Positions 53,244 to 61,496 of a stretch of 64,000 nt of DNA are shown here, piece by piece. Origin of the DNA: Haloplanus ruber (GTDB taxonomy: Archaea > Halobacteriota > Halobacteria > Halobacteriales > Haloferacaceae); contig NZ_JANHDK010000005.1 of assembly GCF_024494725.1 (NCBI RefSeq), positions 124,001 to 188,000 on the forward strand, written 5' to 3'. Both the position numbers and the translations under genes were made by a program. Positions within the stretch are counted from its first letter, which is position 1, and each line of letters opens with the position of its first letter. The notes beneath the pieces are model-generated. The model was not told the origin of the DNA and made no database searches. It saw only the letters and a program-made list of their open reading frames with translations.

Positions 53244-53918
53244 ATGACATACTCGATTTGCATGACGGACGGTACTCGACACGGAACCGCCATCGCAACC
53301 AAAGCGCCGGCAGTCGGCGGACTGGCACCGTTTCTCTCGCCGAACGGTGTCGTCTGCACGCAGTCTATCGTCAACGTCCCACTGGGACCGAAGGCGGCCC
53401 GGTTGCTCGACGGAGAGGCGAGTATCGACGACGCGATACCGACTCTTCTTCGGAAGGACGATAACGCCAGCCTCCGGCAGATCCACGGCGTGGATACGTG
53501 GGGGAACACGTCGACGTTCTCCGGCGACGAGTGTGTCGACTGGTTCGGATCACAGACGGGATCCGCCGGCCAGACGACCTACACCGTCGCAGGCAACATG
53601 CTCGAAGGTGAGCACGTAATTGAGGCCGTCGCCACGGAATTCGCCAGCGCCGTCGATTCGTCCAAGTCGCTCCCCGAGTGCCTCTTGGACGCCTTGCAAG
53701 CGGGCGAAGACGCCGGGGGAGACAAACGCGCTGGAACCGCTCAGAGTGCCGCGCTGAAAATCTACGACCCGGAGGACCCCCGACTCGCCCACGACCTCCG
53801 CGTCGACGACCACGAGGACCCCGTCCCCGAGTTACAGCGGGTGTACGAGAGTGCCTGTGAGGACGACGAAGCTTGGGAAGACGAATTCCCGGGGGCGATC
53901 CTCCAGCGGACGCTCTAA
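53244..53918 (+). CDS. DUF1028 family protein
   Basis: 224 residues (MTYSICMTDGTRHGTAIATK...). DUF1028 proteins are predicted Ntn-hydrolase-like enzymes often found with amidohydrolases of purine, pyrimidine or hydantoin catabolism. The N-terminal Ser/Cys and the GVVCTQS segment fit. Acidic end region. 102 bp after the nitrilase. Confidence 0.8.
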   Translation: MTYSICMTDGTRHGTAIATKAPAVGGLAPFLSPNGVVCTQSIVNVPLGPKAARLLDGEASIDDAIPTLLRKDDNASLRQIHGVDTWGNTSTFSGDECVDWFGSQTGSAGQTTYTVAGNMLEGEHVIEAVATEFASAVDSSKSLPECLLDALQAGEDAGGDKRAGTAQSAALKIYDPEDPRLAHDLRVDDHEDPVPELQRVYESACEDDEAWEDEFPGAILQRTL

Positions 53919-53988
53919 TCGACCCACTCGACGGTGCCCGGCGATATCGCCGAATAACTGTTCTATCCACCACGCTAATTCACCAGTG

Positions 53989-55236
53989 ATGATCATCGAC
54001 GAATCACGGCTTCAAGACGATATCGAAACCACTGCAGCGTTCGGAACGACCGATGCCCCCGACGGCCACGGACGGACTGTCCTTCCCGGGACGCCCGCCA
54101 ATCAGGAGGCTCGAGACTACCTCGTATCCCGAATGGAAGCCACCGGGCTTGATGTCCGGATCGACGCCGTTGGAAATATCGCGGGTCGATGGGTTCCCGA
54201 CGCGGCCGACGCTGACGCCGCGCCTGTGGCCACGGGAAGCCACTTGGATTCCGTTCCCAACGGAGGCATCTTCGACGGTCCACTCGGCGTCTACGCTGCC
54301 CTCGAAGCCGTCAGAGCACTCGAATCGAGTAACGAACGGATTCGTCGACCGATCGAGGTTGTGAGCTTCACCGGAGAGGAGGGGTCGCGGTTTCCACCGC
54401 TTCTCGGATCGTCGGTCGCTGTCGGGACACGAGACGTGTCGGACGCACTCGCAGCCACGGATGCCGACGGCGTCACACTCCGGGAAGCGCTCGAAGGGAT
54501 CGGATACGCTGGCGACGGCGTTCTCGATGCCTCCTCCTGGGACAGTTGGTTCGAACTCCATATCGAACAGGGCCGCGTCCTCGAACACGAAGGCGTCTCC
54601 GCCGGTGTCGTCTCTGCCATCACCGGAATCATGCACGGTGATGTGCGAATCGATGGCGAGGCGAACCACGCCGGGACGACTGCGATGCTGGAGCGACAGG
54701 ACGCTCTCGCAGCAGCGGCGGAGTTCATCCTCGACGTGGAACGAGCGGCGGACGACCGACTCGCCGATAGCGAATCGGTCGTCGGCACCGTCGGGAGAGT
54801 AGACGTTGCTCCGAACGCCACCAACGTCGTCCCGGGAACCGTCGAGATGGGTGTCGACGTCCGTGATGTCGAACGAGATATGATGGACGCAGTCGAAGCG
54901 GATATTCGAGACAGCCTCGACCGGATTGCCACGGATCGCGACGTCGAAACGAGATTCGAGAAGGGGGTCGATATCGATCCCGTTCCGATGGACGAACGCT
55001 GCCGGGACGCGCTTCGTGATGGTGCAGCCGCAGCCGGGATCGACGCCCTCGAGCTTTCTTCGGGTGCAGGACACGATACGATGCACGTAGCGTCCGTTAC
55101 TGACGCCGGTCTGCTCTTCGTCCCGTCCCGAGGGGGGATCTCACACAACCCAGCTGAGTGGACGGACTGGCAGGATTGTGCCAAGGCAACCGAGGTGTTG
55201 GCACAGACGATCAGTCGCATCGCCAGCGACGGCTAA
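53989..55236 (+). CDS. M20-family N-carbamoyl-L-amino-acid hydrolase / allantoate amidohydrolase
   Basis: 415 residues from ATG 53989. Metal motifs are GSHLDSVPNGGIFDG (His, Asp), SFTGEEGSRFP (Glu-Glu) and SGAGHDTMH, plus ELHIEQGRVLE from the dimer-lid domain. These fit the AmaB/HyuC/AllC subgroup. It hydrolyses ureido amino acids to amino acid, CO2 and ammonia. Last gene of the ureido cluster. Confidence 0.88.
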   Translation: MIIDESRLQDDIETTAAFGTTDAPDGHGRTVLPGTPANQEARDYLVSRMEATGLDVRIDAVGNIAGRWVPDAADADAAPVATGSHLDSVPNGGIFDGPLGVYAALEAVRALESSNERIRRPIEVVSFTGEEGSRFPPLLGSSVAVGTRDVSDALAATDADGVTLREALEGIGYAGDGVLDASSWDSWFELHIEQGRVLEHEGVSAGVVSAITGIMHGDVRIDGEANHAGTTAMLERQDALAAAAEFILDVERAADDRLADSESVVGTVGRVDVAPNATNVVPGTVEMGVDVRDVERDMMDAVEADIRDSLDRIATDRDVETRFEKGVDIDPVPMDERCRDALRDGAAAAGIDALELSSGAGHDTMHVASVTDAGLLFVPSRGGISHNPAEWTDWQDCAKATEVLAQTISRIASDG

Positions 55237-55598
55237 CGGCCGTTCGAGCGTCTCGTAGCGGTCATCGGTATGCAGTCACGCCGAGGAGCGACTACATCGC
55301 ACTGTCTCCACGTCTCCGACCCGCGTACTCCGAGACGAAGGATGTCGCGTGAACGGTCGCGACCGACTCGCTGGCCTGTCTACGGACAGGATTCCTACAT
55401 CTGCGCTGTGTCTCTTGTACAACCGCTCTCTGCCTCAGCGCTGGCAGAAATACCTTGCAAGAGACAGATACACGACAGTGGTACACCGTCCGCGAGCGCT
55501 AAGACGCCACAGGCTGCGTTTGCGTCCCGGCACTGGCATCCAACGCTCCCGAAATCCACACCGTCCCTTGATCGGTCTTTGCGAGACTCGGTCGCCGC
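55237..55598. repeat. Convergent spacer with a long-armed inverted repeat
   Basis: 362 bp without a credible gene between two convergent genes. It contains TGTCTCTTG (55409-55417) and CAAGAGACA (55458-55466), a perfect 9-bp inverted repeat with a 40-nt loop. It could be a transcription-end structure or relic of a small element. Confidence 0.4.
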
Positions 55599-56174
55599 TT
55601 ACTCGTCAGGTCGCCACCGGCCACCGATCCCCTCGCGAGGATAGTCCTGATACGTGCCGTTGAGAAACGTCGTGACGCGGCCGTCCTCTTCGCTGAGCGT
55701 GATCACCCACAGGACTTCCTCACGGATCGACGTTTCCAGCGCGCTCATGTGTTTGGCCCCCATCCACTCGGCGTATTCGAGATTGCTGGACTCCTTGATA
55801 TCCTCTCGGTTGGGGCTGCGGACCCGAACCATCTGCTCCTGAATCGTCCCATCCCCGGTCACGACGACAGCACCGTCGCAGCTGAACGCCACGTCCCGGG
55901 CAACCTGCGTGAATCCGTCGGGCGACCCGGTGACGACCTGGCATCGCTCAACGGGCCACCTGTTGTCGCCCATCGGGTCGGTGTAGGCATCGAAGTTGAC
56001 GTCGGCAACGATCAACAGGTACAGACTCGGACCACTCACATGCCGTTCTCCCCACCGGTCGAACCCCATGCTCAACGACTCGGCAGTGTACCTGATCTGG
56101 TCCATGAGCTCCTGACTGGTCGCATACCTGTTCAAAACGCGATCGAGTTCCTCCATGCTGATGCATGTCCGCAT
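55599..56174 (-). CDS. DacZ/DisA_N-type diadenylate cyclase
   Basis: 191 residues (ATG 56174, or ATG 56156). The DAC domain fills the C-terminal half: DGAVVVTGDGT (DGA at 100-102) and YAEWMGAKHMSALET, where the canonical RHR-type motif reads KHM (141-143). It ends EEDGRVTTF and GGRWRPDE. It should make c-di-AMP, but it is short and has a changed nucleotide-binding motif, so it may be a divergent paralogue. Confidence 0.7.
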   Translation of the reverse strand: MRTCISMEELDRVLNRYATSQELMDQIRYTAESLSMGFDRWGERHVSGPSLYLLIVADVNFDAYTDPMGDNRWPVERCQVVTGSPDGFTQVARDVAFSCDGAVVVTGDGTIQEQMVRVRSPNREDIKESSNLEYAEWMGAKHMSALETSIREEVLWVITLSEEDGRVTTFLNGTYQDYPREGIGGRWRPDE

Positions 56175-56393
56175 ACGTCAGGTGACTGTTTAAGCACTCT
56201 CCCGGCACGAAGTGGTGTGACGTGGCTTGCTCCGTCGCTGCGCGTCTTCTGGTTCGAATCGAGTCCGATCCAGTTCTCCCGACTCCTCTCTCCCCAATAC
56301 GCGCCGTGTATTCAGCGTAATCGTGGGAATCCGTCCGCTGTTGGGGGTTAGCAGAGTCAACTCGGCGGAACGAGCGACCAGCAGTTGACTAGT

Positions 56394-56594
56394 TCACACG
56401 TCGAATCCGTTCCGCCTGAGTGCCTCTGCCAACTCTCCGTCAGGATCCGCCGAAAACTCGACCAACGACGACTCTGGTCGTGTCGTCGTATACAACTCAG
56501 AGTCGATATTGTCCGGGATTTCGTTCGTGTGTGACTCGTCGACAACTGCAACTGAGATTTTTGGCTTCGTGGCCGTGTCTTCTGACTCGCTCAT
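56394..56594 (-). CDS. Small acidic hypothetical protein
   Basis: 66 residues (MSESEDTATKPKISVAVVDE... ending ALRRNGFDV). One beta-strand-like ISVAVVDE and an acidic helical end. Composition is haloarchaeal. Family unknown; stands alone upstream of the initiator tRNA. Confidence 0.5.
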   Translation of the reverse strand: MSESEDTATKPKISVAVVDESHTNEIPDNIDSELYTTTRPESSLVEFSADPDGELAEALRRNGFDV

Positions 56595-56837
56595 TATCTG
56601 ACTGTATGGGAGAGCGACGGTTGTCCTTTTGCATTTGAGTATCCGATGCCCTTTGTGGCAAGAGCATCTACGGGGGAAGCCATCACCACGTGGTTTCGTT
56701 GTGAGTGCACCACCTGTGCTGACTGTATCAGATGACTTCGCTCACGTTGTTCAGGGGGAGATAGTCACCTCGAATTCGTCCCAATCCCCCGTCCGGATTT
56801 CAAAACCCTTAACGCCGACTCGCCGGTAGGGATCAGT

Positions 56838-56912
56838 AGCGGGATGGGATAGCCAGGAGATTCCGCCGGGCTCATAACCCGGAGATCGGTAGTTCAAATC
56901 TACCTCCCGCTA
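56838..56912 (+). tRNA. Initiator tRNA-Met (CAU)
   Basis: 75 nt. The acceptor AGCGGGA pairs with TCCCGCT, giving an A1-U72 pair, and the discriminator is A. The anticodon stem has three G-C pairs around CTCATAA (CCGGG/CCCGG), the hallmark of initiators. The T-arm is GGTAGTTCAAATCTACC. No intron, no CCA. Confidence 0.93.
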
Positions 56913-57004
56913 CTTTTATTCGATATCTGTGACCGGGGAGAGACGGGAATATTCCTCGTTCGAGGGTACGCGTCGTCGGAGGTGTGCGACACGCACCGCC
57001 AGTG

Positions 57005-57154
57005 TCAGGATTCGAACCCCTGTTCCGTGCGGCCGAGGTACGCATAGCAGTTGGGGCATTGAAATGGTCGCGCCCCGTGTCGGTCCGGTTCGCCGAGAAA
57101 CCGGGTACGCGAATAGCCCCGCCCACACTCCTCGCAGGTCACGATGATGACCAC
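57005..57154 (-). CDS. Small zinc-ribbon protein
   Basis: 49 residues from GTG 57154. CEECGRGYSRTRF and CPNCYAYLG give a four-Cys zinc site. The start is uncertain as no ATG is available. Function unknown. Confidence 0.45.
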   Translation of the reverse strand: MVIIVTCEECGRGYSRTRFLGEPDRHGARPFQCPNCYAYLGRTEQGFES

Positions 57155-57204
57155 ACACAGGACAGTCGCCGCGCGCCCTTGGAGGTGTCCATTTTCGACG
57201 CGGG

Positions 57205-57951
57205 TCACGCCGTCTCGTCGGGGGCCGTCGGTCGGACGAGGTTCGCGAGTGTCACCAAGAGGCCGAGCGTCCACCCCACGGGCACCGCGAGTGTACCCCA
57301 CATGCCGACGTACGCGACCCCGACGAGTTCGAATCGACGGCGAAGCAGGGTGTTCAGCCCGCGGTACTCGAGGAGCGTATCGAGCAGCCACACCGCGAGC
57401 GTCTCGCTCCGGGGGAAGACGGCCGCGGCGAGGGCTGTCGAGTAGAGTGCCGCCACCACCGGCGGGAGAAAGACCGCGATCACCGCAAATGGGTAGGCCA
57501 GGACGACCGTCGTCACCCGTCCGCCGAGACGCCGAAAGAGCACCGCCAGCATCGTCGAGACGACGGCGACGGACCCCGCGGCGGCGACGGCGAGAAATCC
57601 CTCAGCCGAGAACCGAACGCGGGCGAGCGCGGTCAATCCTCCCCAGACGAACGCCGCGAGGAGGACGGTCCCGACGGCGCCCAGACGAGCGGTCGTCCGG
57701 TCGAGTCCGTCGACCTGAACCCGAACTAGCAGTCCAAGCACCGTGAGCGGGTAGCCCACGAGCAGTCCGATCCCGCCCAGAAGTGCCCAGAGCCGATAGA
57801 CCGCGCGCTCCCGCGTCGTCCCCGGAGTCCAACGGGTGACGACCGGATGCGAATCGCGAAGTTGTGGAAAGGCAAGCGCCATCCAGAGGCCGTGCAGGCG
57901 CCGGAGGTCGTAGGCAACGTCGGCGACGACGCTCGTCAGTACCGTCCGCAT
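57205..57951 (-). CDS. Multi-helix membrane protein of unknown function
   Basis: 248 residues from ATG 57951. Five or six helices, such as LWALLGGIGLLVGYPLTVLG and VTTVVLAYPFAVIAVFLPPV. Haloarchaeal, with no recognised motif. The 300-bp stretch before it (57952-58250) holds no gene that I can support. Confidence 0.7.
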   Translation of the reverse strand: MRTVLTSVVADVAYDLRRLHGLWMALAFPQLRDSHPVVTRWTPGTTRERAVYRLWALLGGIGLLVGYPLTVLGLLVRVQVDGLDRTTARLGAVGTVLLAAFVWGGLTALARVRFSAEGFLAVAAAGSVAVVSTMLAVLFRRLGGRVTTVVLAYPFAVIAVFLPPVVAALYSTALAAAVFPRSETLAVWLLDTLLEYRGLNTLLRRRFELVGVAYVGMWGTLAVPVGWTLGLLVTLANLVRPTAPDETA

Positions 57952-58250
57952 GGTCACGTCGGTTCGCCCCGCCCGAGTTAACGGTACGGGGTTCGTCCCG
58001 ACGTGACGGACGGCGAGCCGCGGTGTTGGACGGTGGTGAAAGTGGAGGCGGGCTACGTGGCTACCGCTCGATGCTCGAGGGGCATGCCGCTGGAGGGTGT
58101 AGTGGAATAAACTGTCCCATCACCTCACTACGATCATGGTGTGTGTCGACATGACATGAACGTTGTGGCCGATGTGGTCGCGGGGTGGGCCGGCGTTCGA
58201 CGGTGCCAGCACACTGGACGCCGCTGATGGTGCCTAATTCCTCCGGCCCC

Positions 58251-59402
58251 TCAGTCGCGGCGCTCGCTCGCGAGTTCGGCCCCCTCGACGAGCGCTGACA
58301 GTTTCGCCCACGCGATTTCCGGATCGACCATGCCGAGGCCCGCCTGTGTGCCGAACCCGCAGTCCGGTGCGGCGACCAGCGGCGTCGAGTCGTCGACTGT
58401 CTCGGCGACCCGCTCCAGACGGTCCGCGATAGTCCGCGGGTGATCGACGATGTTCGTCTTCACGTCGACGACGCCCGGGAGGAGCGTCCAGCCGTCCGGC
58501 AGAGGGTGTTCCGCGAACGCGCGATACTCGTGTTGGTGGCGCGGGTTGGCCTGTTCGACGCTGAGTCCCGAGATATCCGCCTCGTAGAGTTCCGGCAGCA
58601 TCTCGACCAGATCCGTATCGTGGTGGTGGGGTCCTTCGTAACTCCCCCAGCAGGTGTGGAGGCGAACCTGCTCGGCCGGGACGTTCGACAGTGCCTCGTT
58701 GAGCGCCTCGACGTGGAGACGCGTTGCCGCCTTGATTTCGTCGAGCGGTTCGTCGGCGTAGGCCGCCGTATGGCCGACCGTGAGGAGTTCCGGGGCGTCG
58801 ATCTGCAGCGTCATCCCGTGCTCGGCGATACGTTCGTACTCCTCGGCCATCGCGTCCGCGACGGCAAAGAGGAACTCGTCGTAGGCGTCGTAATACTCGT
58901 TGACGTGCGTGGCCGTGACGACACTCGGCGATGCCGCAGTCATGAATGTCTCCTCGACGTCGGCGCCGACGGCCGATAGCGCGTCGTCGAACGCCGCGAG
59001 TTCCGCCTCGGCCTCCTCACGGCCAGTGTATTCGACCGGCCCCGTCACGACGGGGTGCATCGACAGGTCGATGACGTCGGTCTTGAACGTCTCCTCGGCG
59101 TAGTCCGGGAACTCTTGGAGGTCCGCCCAGAGTTCCTGTTCGCGCTCCCCCTCGATGCCGCTGAGACGGTTCGCGACGTACCAGTTGAACGAGACACGGG
59201 GCTGTTCCCCGTTGTTGACGACGTCGAGACCGACCTCGGCTTGGCGCTCGACGACGCCGCGCGTAGCCGACTCGACGGTGTCGTCCCACTCCTCGGGGTC
59301 GACGTCCGTGCCGTCCTGGCGTCGTTCGAGTAGGTCGAGCAGTTCCGGCGGACGAGGCAGGCTTCCGATGTGCGTCGTGCGAATTCGCTCGTCGCTCGCC
59401 AT
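58251..59402 (-). CDS. MetE-C-like cobalamin-independent methionine synthase family protein
   Basis: 383 residues from ATG 59402. TTHIGSLPRP is the family start. The zinc site is partly visible in RLHTCWGSYEG and APDCGFGTQ. This is the UROD/MetE C-terminal barrel without the N-terminal half of full MetE. Such archaeal proteins use a corrinoid protein or simple methyl donor to make methionine, or act as S-methyl/alkyl transferases. Confidence 0.85.
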   Translation of the reverse strand: MASDERIRTTHIGSLPRPPELLDLLERRQDGTDVDPEEWDDTVESATRGVVERQAEVGLDVVNNGEQPRVSFNWYVANRLSGIEGEREQELWADLQEFPDYAEETFKTDVIDLSMHPVVTGPVEYTGREEAEAELAAFDDALSAVGADVEETFMTAASPSVVTATHVNEYYDAYDEFLFAVADAMAEEYERIAEHGMTLQIDAPELLTVGHTAAYADEPLDEIKAATRLHVEALNEALSNVPAEQVRLHTCWGSYEGPHHHDTDLVEMLPELYEADISGLSVEQANPRHQHEYRAFAEHPLPDGWTLLPGVVDVKTNIVDHPRTIADRLERVAETVDDSTPLVAAPDCGFGTQAGLGMVDPEIAWAKLSALVEGAELASERRD

Positions 59403-59581
59403 TGTACCACATCGTCGTCGCCGATCCAAATATGACTCCCGGTCTCGGCCGTTCGTGGTCGCTGGACCCCCTCACCGGGAGATCTGTCCCCGGCCACGCG
59501 CTCAAATATTACAAAAATTATACTTTTGAAGTGTCATATAACAACTTTCATTAATGTATATGATATTATCTGTTATGCAGT

Positions 59582-59938
59582 ATGACAACAAACACCAATT
59601 CGACGAGCAATCCCGAGGTCCCCATTCCGGAAGCGGTCGAAGCACAGTTCGATCAGACGAGCGAGCACTGGCGTTCGAAGGTCGAATGGGAGGCAAAGCG
59701 GCGGGAACTGGAGACGGTAACGGACGAAGAGCGGGAGCACGGAGAGCAGTTGCTGGCGATGATTGCACAGGGCTTGGCGGGACAGTTGGACGACCCCGAT
59801 GCGTTCCTGGATGCGCTCGAAGCCGTCGAGGCGCTGGGACAACAACGCGCTGAGACCATCGCCAGTCACCTCGACGATGCTCCCGACGACCCATGTGACC
59901 CCATAGCGGGACCAACGGAGCTGTCCCGAGATGGCTAA
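59582..59938 (+). CDS. Helical acidic protein, first gene of unknown pair
   Basis: 118 residues from ATG 59582. The TATA-like GTATATGA near 59553 and an unusually AT-rich 70-bp upstream block predict a strong leaderless promoter. Mostly helix: SEHWRSKVEWEAKRRELETV and AFLDALEAVEALGQQRAE. No signal or membrane segment. The end overlaps the next gene by 8 nt. Family unknown. Confidence 0.6.
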   Translation: MTTNTNSTSNPEVPIPEAVEAQFDQTSEHWRSKVEWEAKRRELETVTDEEREHGEQLLAMIAQGLAGQLDDPDAFLDALEAVEALGQQRAETIASHLDDAPDDPCDPIAGPTELSRDG

Positions 59939-60626
59939 CGAACTGTGGTGGGGACAGAGCAAGTGGAGTTGGCCGGGGCAGTTGAACCCCACCTGGAACT
60001 CCGGATGGCTGGAGATACGCGGGAGCATCTCCGGTCCCGGCAAGGGAAACATCGGTGCGTTGGACCAGACGACCTATACGCTCAGCCTGCTCGGCCAATA
60101 CTGGCTCACGCCCAACCGAATGGACCCGTGCCCGGACCTAGGAGGGCACTCATCCTTACCGACGGTCAAGTTACGGGGGCAGTTACGCGGCGACACGAAC
60201 GCCGGCCTGCTGTTCGATAAGCCGGACCTCAACGTTGACCTCGTCATCGAACAGACGGCATACTTCGACGGATACCGATACGACCACGCGCGAACCACCC
60301 AACGGATATTCGACCTGCCACACAAAGCGAACAAGAACGACAGGAAGTACTTCGGACCGGCGACGGGGTACTCCGCCCCGAGCCTCGGAATCAACCTGCA
60401 AAGACACCAGAACAAGACGCTCAACATCAACGTCGAGGCGAAACTAAAGATCTATCTGGAGGGGTGGGCGACCCTCGATCCCCGGCAGTTCGCCATGTCG
60501 ATCCCTCAGTGGACACTGACGGACAACTGTTACTCCCCTCCCGACCGCAGTTGGGGGACCGGCGTCCATGGGGGAGTCAGCACATCGACCGCCGACGACG
60601 GCGACGACGACGACGATGACTGGTAG
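59931..60626 (+). CDS. Trp-rich beta protein with DDDDDDW tail, second gene of unknown pair
   Basis: 231 residues. The start is unusually rich in Trp (ELWWGQSKWSWPGQLNPTWN). Alternating strands follow (YTLSLLGQYWLT, NINVEAKLKIYLEGWATL), then a flexible STSTADDG linker and the tail DDDDDDW. No signal peptide or membrane helix. Asn/Gln content is higher than in neighbours, which hints at transfer. I recognise no family. Confidence 0.6.
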   Translation: MANELWWGQSKWSWPGQLNPTWNSGWLEIRGSISGPGKGNIGALDQTTYTLSLLGQYWLTPNRMDPCPDLGGHSSLPTVKLRGQLRGDTNAGLLFDKPDLNVDLVIEQTAYFDGYRYDHARTTQRIFDLPHKANKNDRKYFGPATGYSAPSLGINLQRHQNKTLNINVEAKLKIYLEGWATLDPRQFAMSIPQWTLTDNCYSPPDRSWGTGVHGGVSTSTADDGDDDDDDW

Positions 60627-60781
60627 ACCGCCGGCTGCAACGCTTCGCCGCGGCTCGCGCATCGCTCGTGTAGCACGCGCCGCGCGTGGGCGACTCTGTT
60701 TGTAGTGAGTGAACCGAAATGAAATGGCTGGGGAGTTGCGGCCCCAGTTCCCGGCCGGTCAGAGACCGACAGGGAAGGAGG

Positions 60782-60855
60782 TGGGCCAACGCGGATTTGA
60801 ACCGCGGGCCTCCCGGTTATCAGCCGAGCGCTCAACCTGACTGAGCTATTGGCCC
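60782..60855 (-). tRNA. tRNA-Ile(GAU)
   Basis: 74 nt on the minus strand. The acceptor GGGCCAA pairs with TTGGCCC, the discriminator is A, the anticodon loop CTGATAA gives GAU, and the T-arm is CGCGGTTCAAATCCGCG. No intron and no CCA. Confidence 0.95.
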
Positions 60856-60923
60856 AGGTGAGCGCATCAATTGCTTGCGCGGTCTTTCGTTTAAGCGTTT
60901 CCGTTCGGAGTTCCGCGAGGCCG

Positions 60924-61400
60924 TCACTCGTCGTCGACGCGGTAGGAGCCGCCGTCGACGTCGTAGACGTCCTCGTCGTCGGGGAAGCCCCCGGTGTAGA
61001 CGCCGCCGGTGACGAACCCGCCGCTCTTGCGCTCCAGATACGGCCGTACCACGACCCGTTCGAGGAGGCCACGAATCGGCGCTCGCGTCAGCGGCACGCC
61101 GAGCAGAAAGCCGATGGCGTCGGTGACCAGTCCCGGCGTGAGCAGGAACGCGCCCGCGGCGATCAGCAGGCCGCCGTCCATGAGTTCCTTTGTCGGCACC
61201 TCGCCGGTGGCGACCCGTTCTTGGAGGCGGCGGACGGTGTGGCGTCCCTCAGCGCGCACCAGCAACATCCCGACGATACCGGTGAGGACGACCAGCGCGA
61301 CAGTCGCCGGGGCGCCGACGGCGTCGGCGACGACGACGAGCAACAGGGCGTCGGTGAGGGGGACGAGCAACAGGAGCGCGAACACCCAGCGCAAGCGCAT
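60924..61400 (-). CDS. FxsA-family membrane protein
   Basis: 158 residues from ATG 61400. Three to four helices (WVFALLLLVPLTDALLL, ATVALVVLTGIVGMLL, GLLIAAGAFLLTPGLVTD). The phrase LLTPGLVTDAIGFLL is the FxsA signature. The C-terminus is a Gly/Asp-rich soluble tail. In E. coli FxsA modulates phage exclusion; the role here is unknown. Confidence 0.88.
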   Translation of the reverse strand: MRLRWVFALLLLVPLTDALLLVVVADAVGAPATVALVVLTGIVGMLLVRAEGRHTVRRLQERVATGEVPTKELMDGGLLIAAGAFLLTPGLVTDAIGFLLGVPLTRAPIRGLLERVVVRPYLERKSGGFVTGGVYTGGFPDDEDVYDVDGGSYRVDDE

Positions 61401-61496
61401 ACGCCCACTACCGGGTGCCCGCTCATAGCCCTTTTGACGCCGTCGCGTCGGCGGCCGTGACGAAGCCCTTAGGCTTGCCCGCCCCGGAGGGCTGGT

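Noticed and set aside
57015-57030. T-arm-like GGATTCGAACCCCTG after the initiator tRNA, as a possible second tRNA
   Set aside because: No matching acceptor, D-arm or anticodon arm could be found; it lies within the small zinc-ribbon reading frame.
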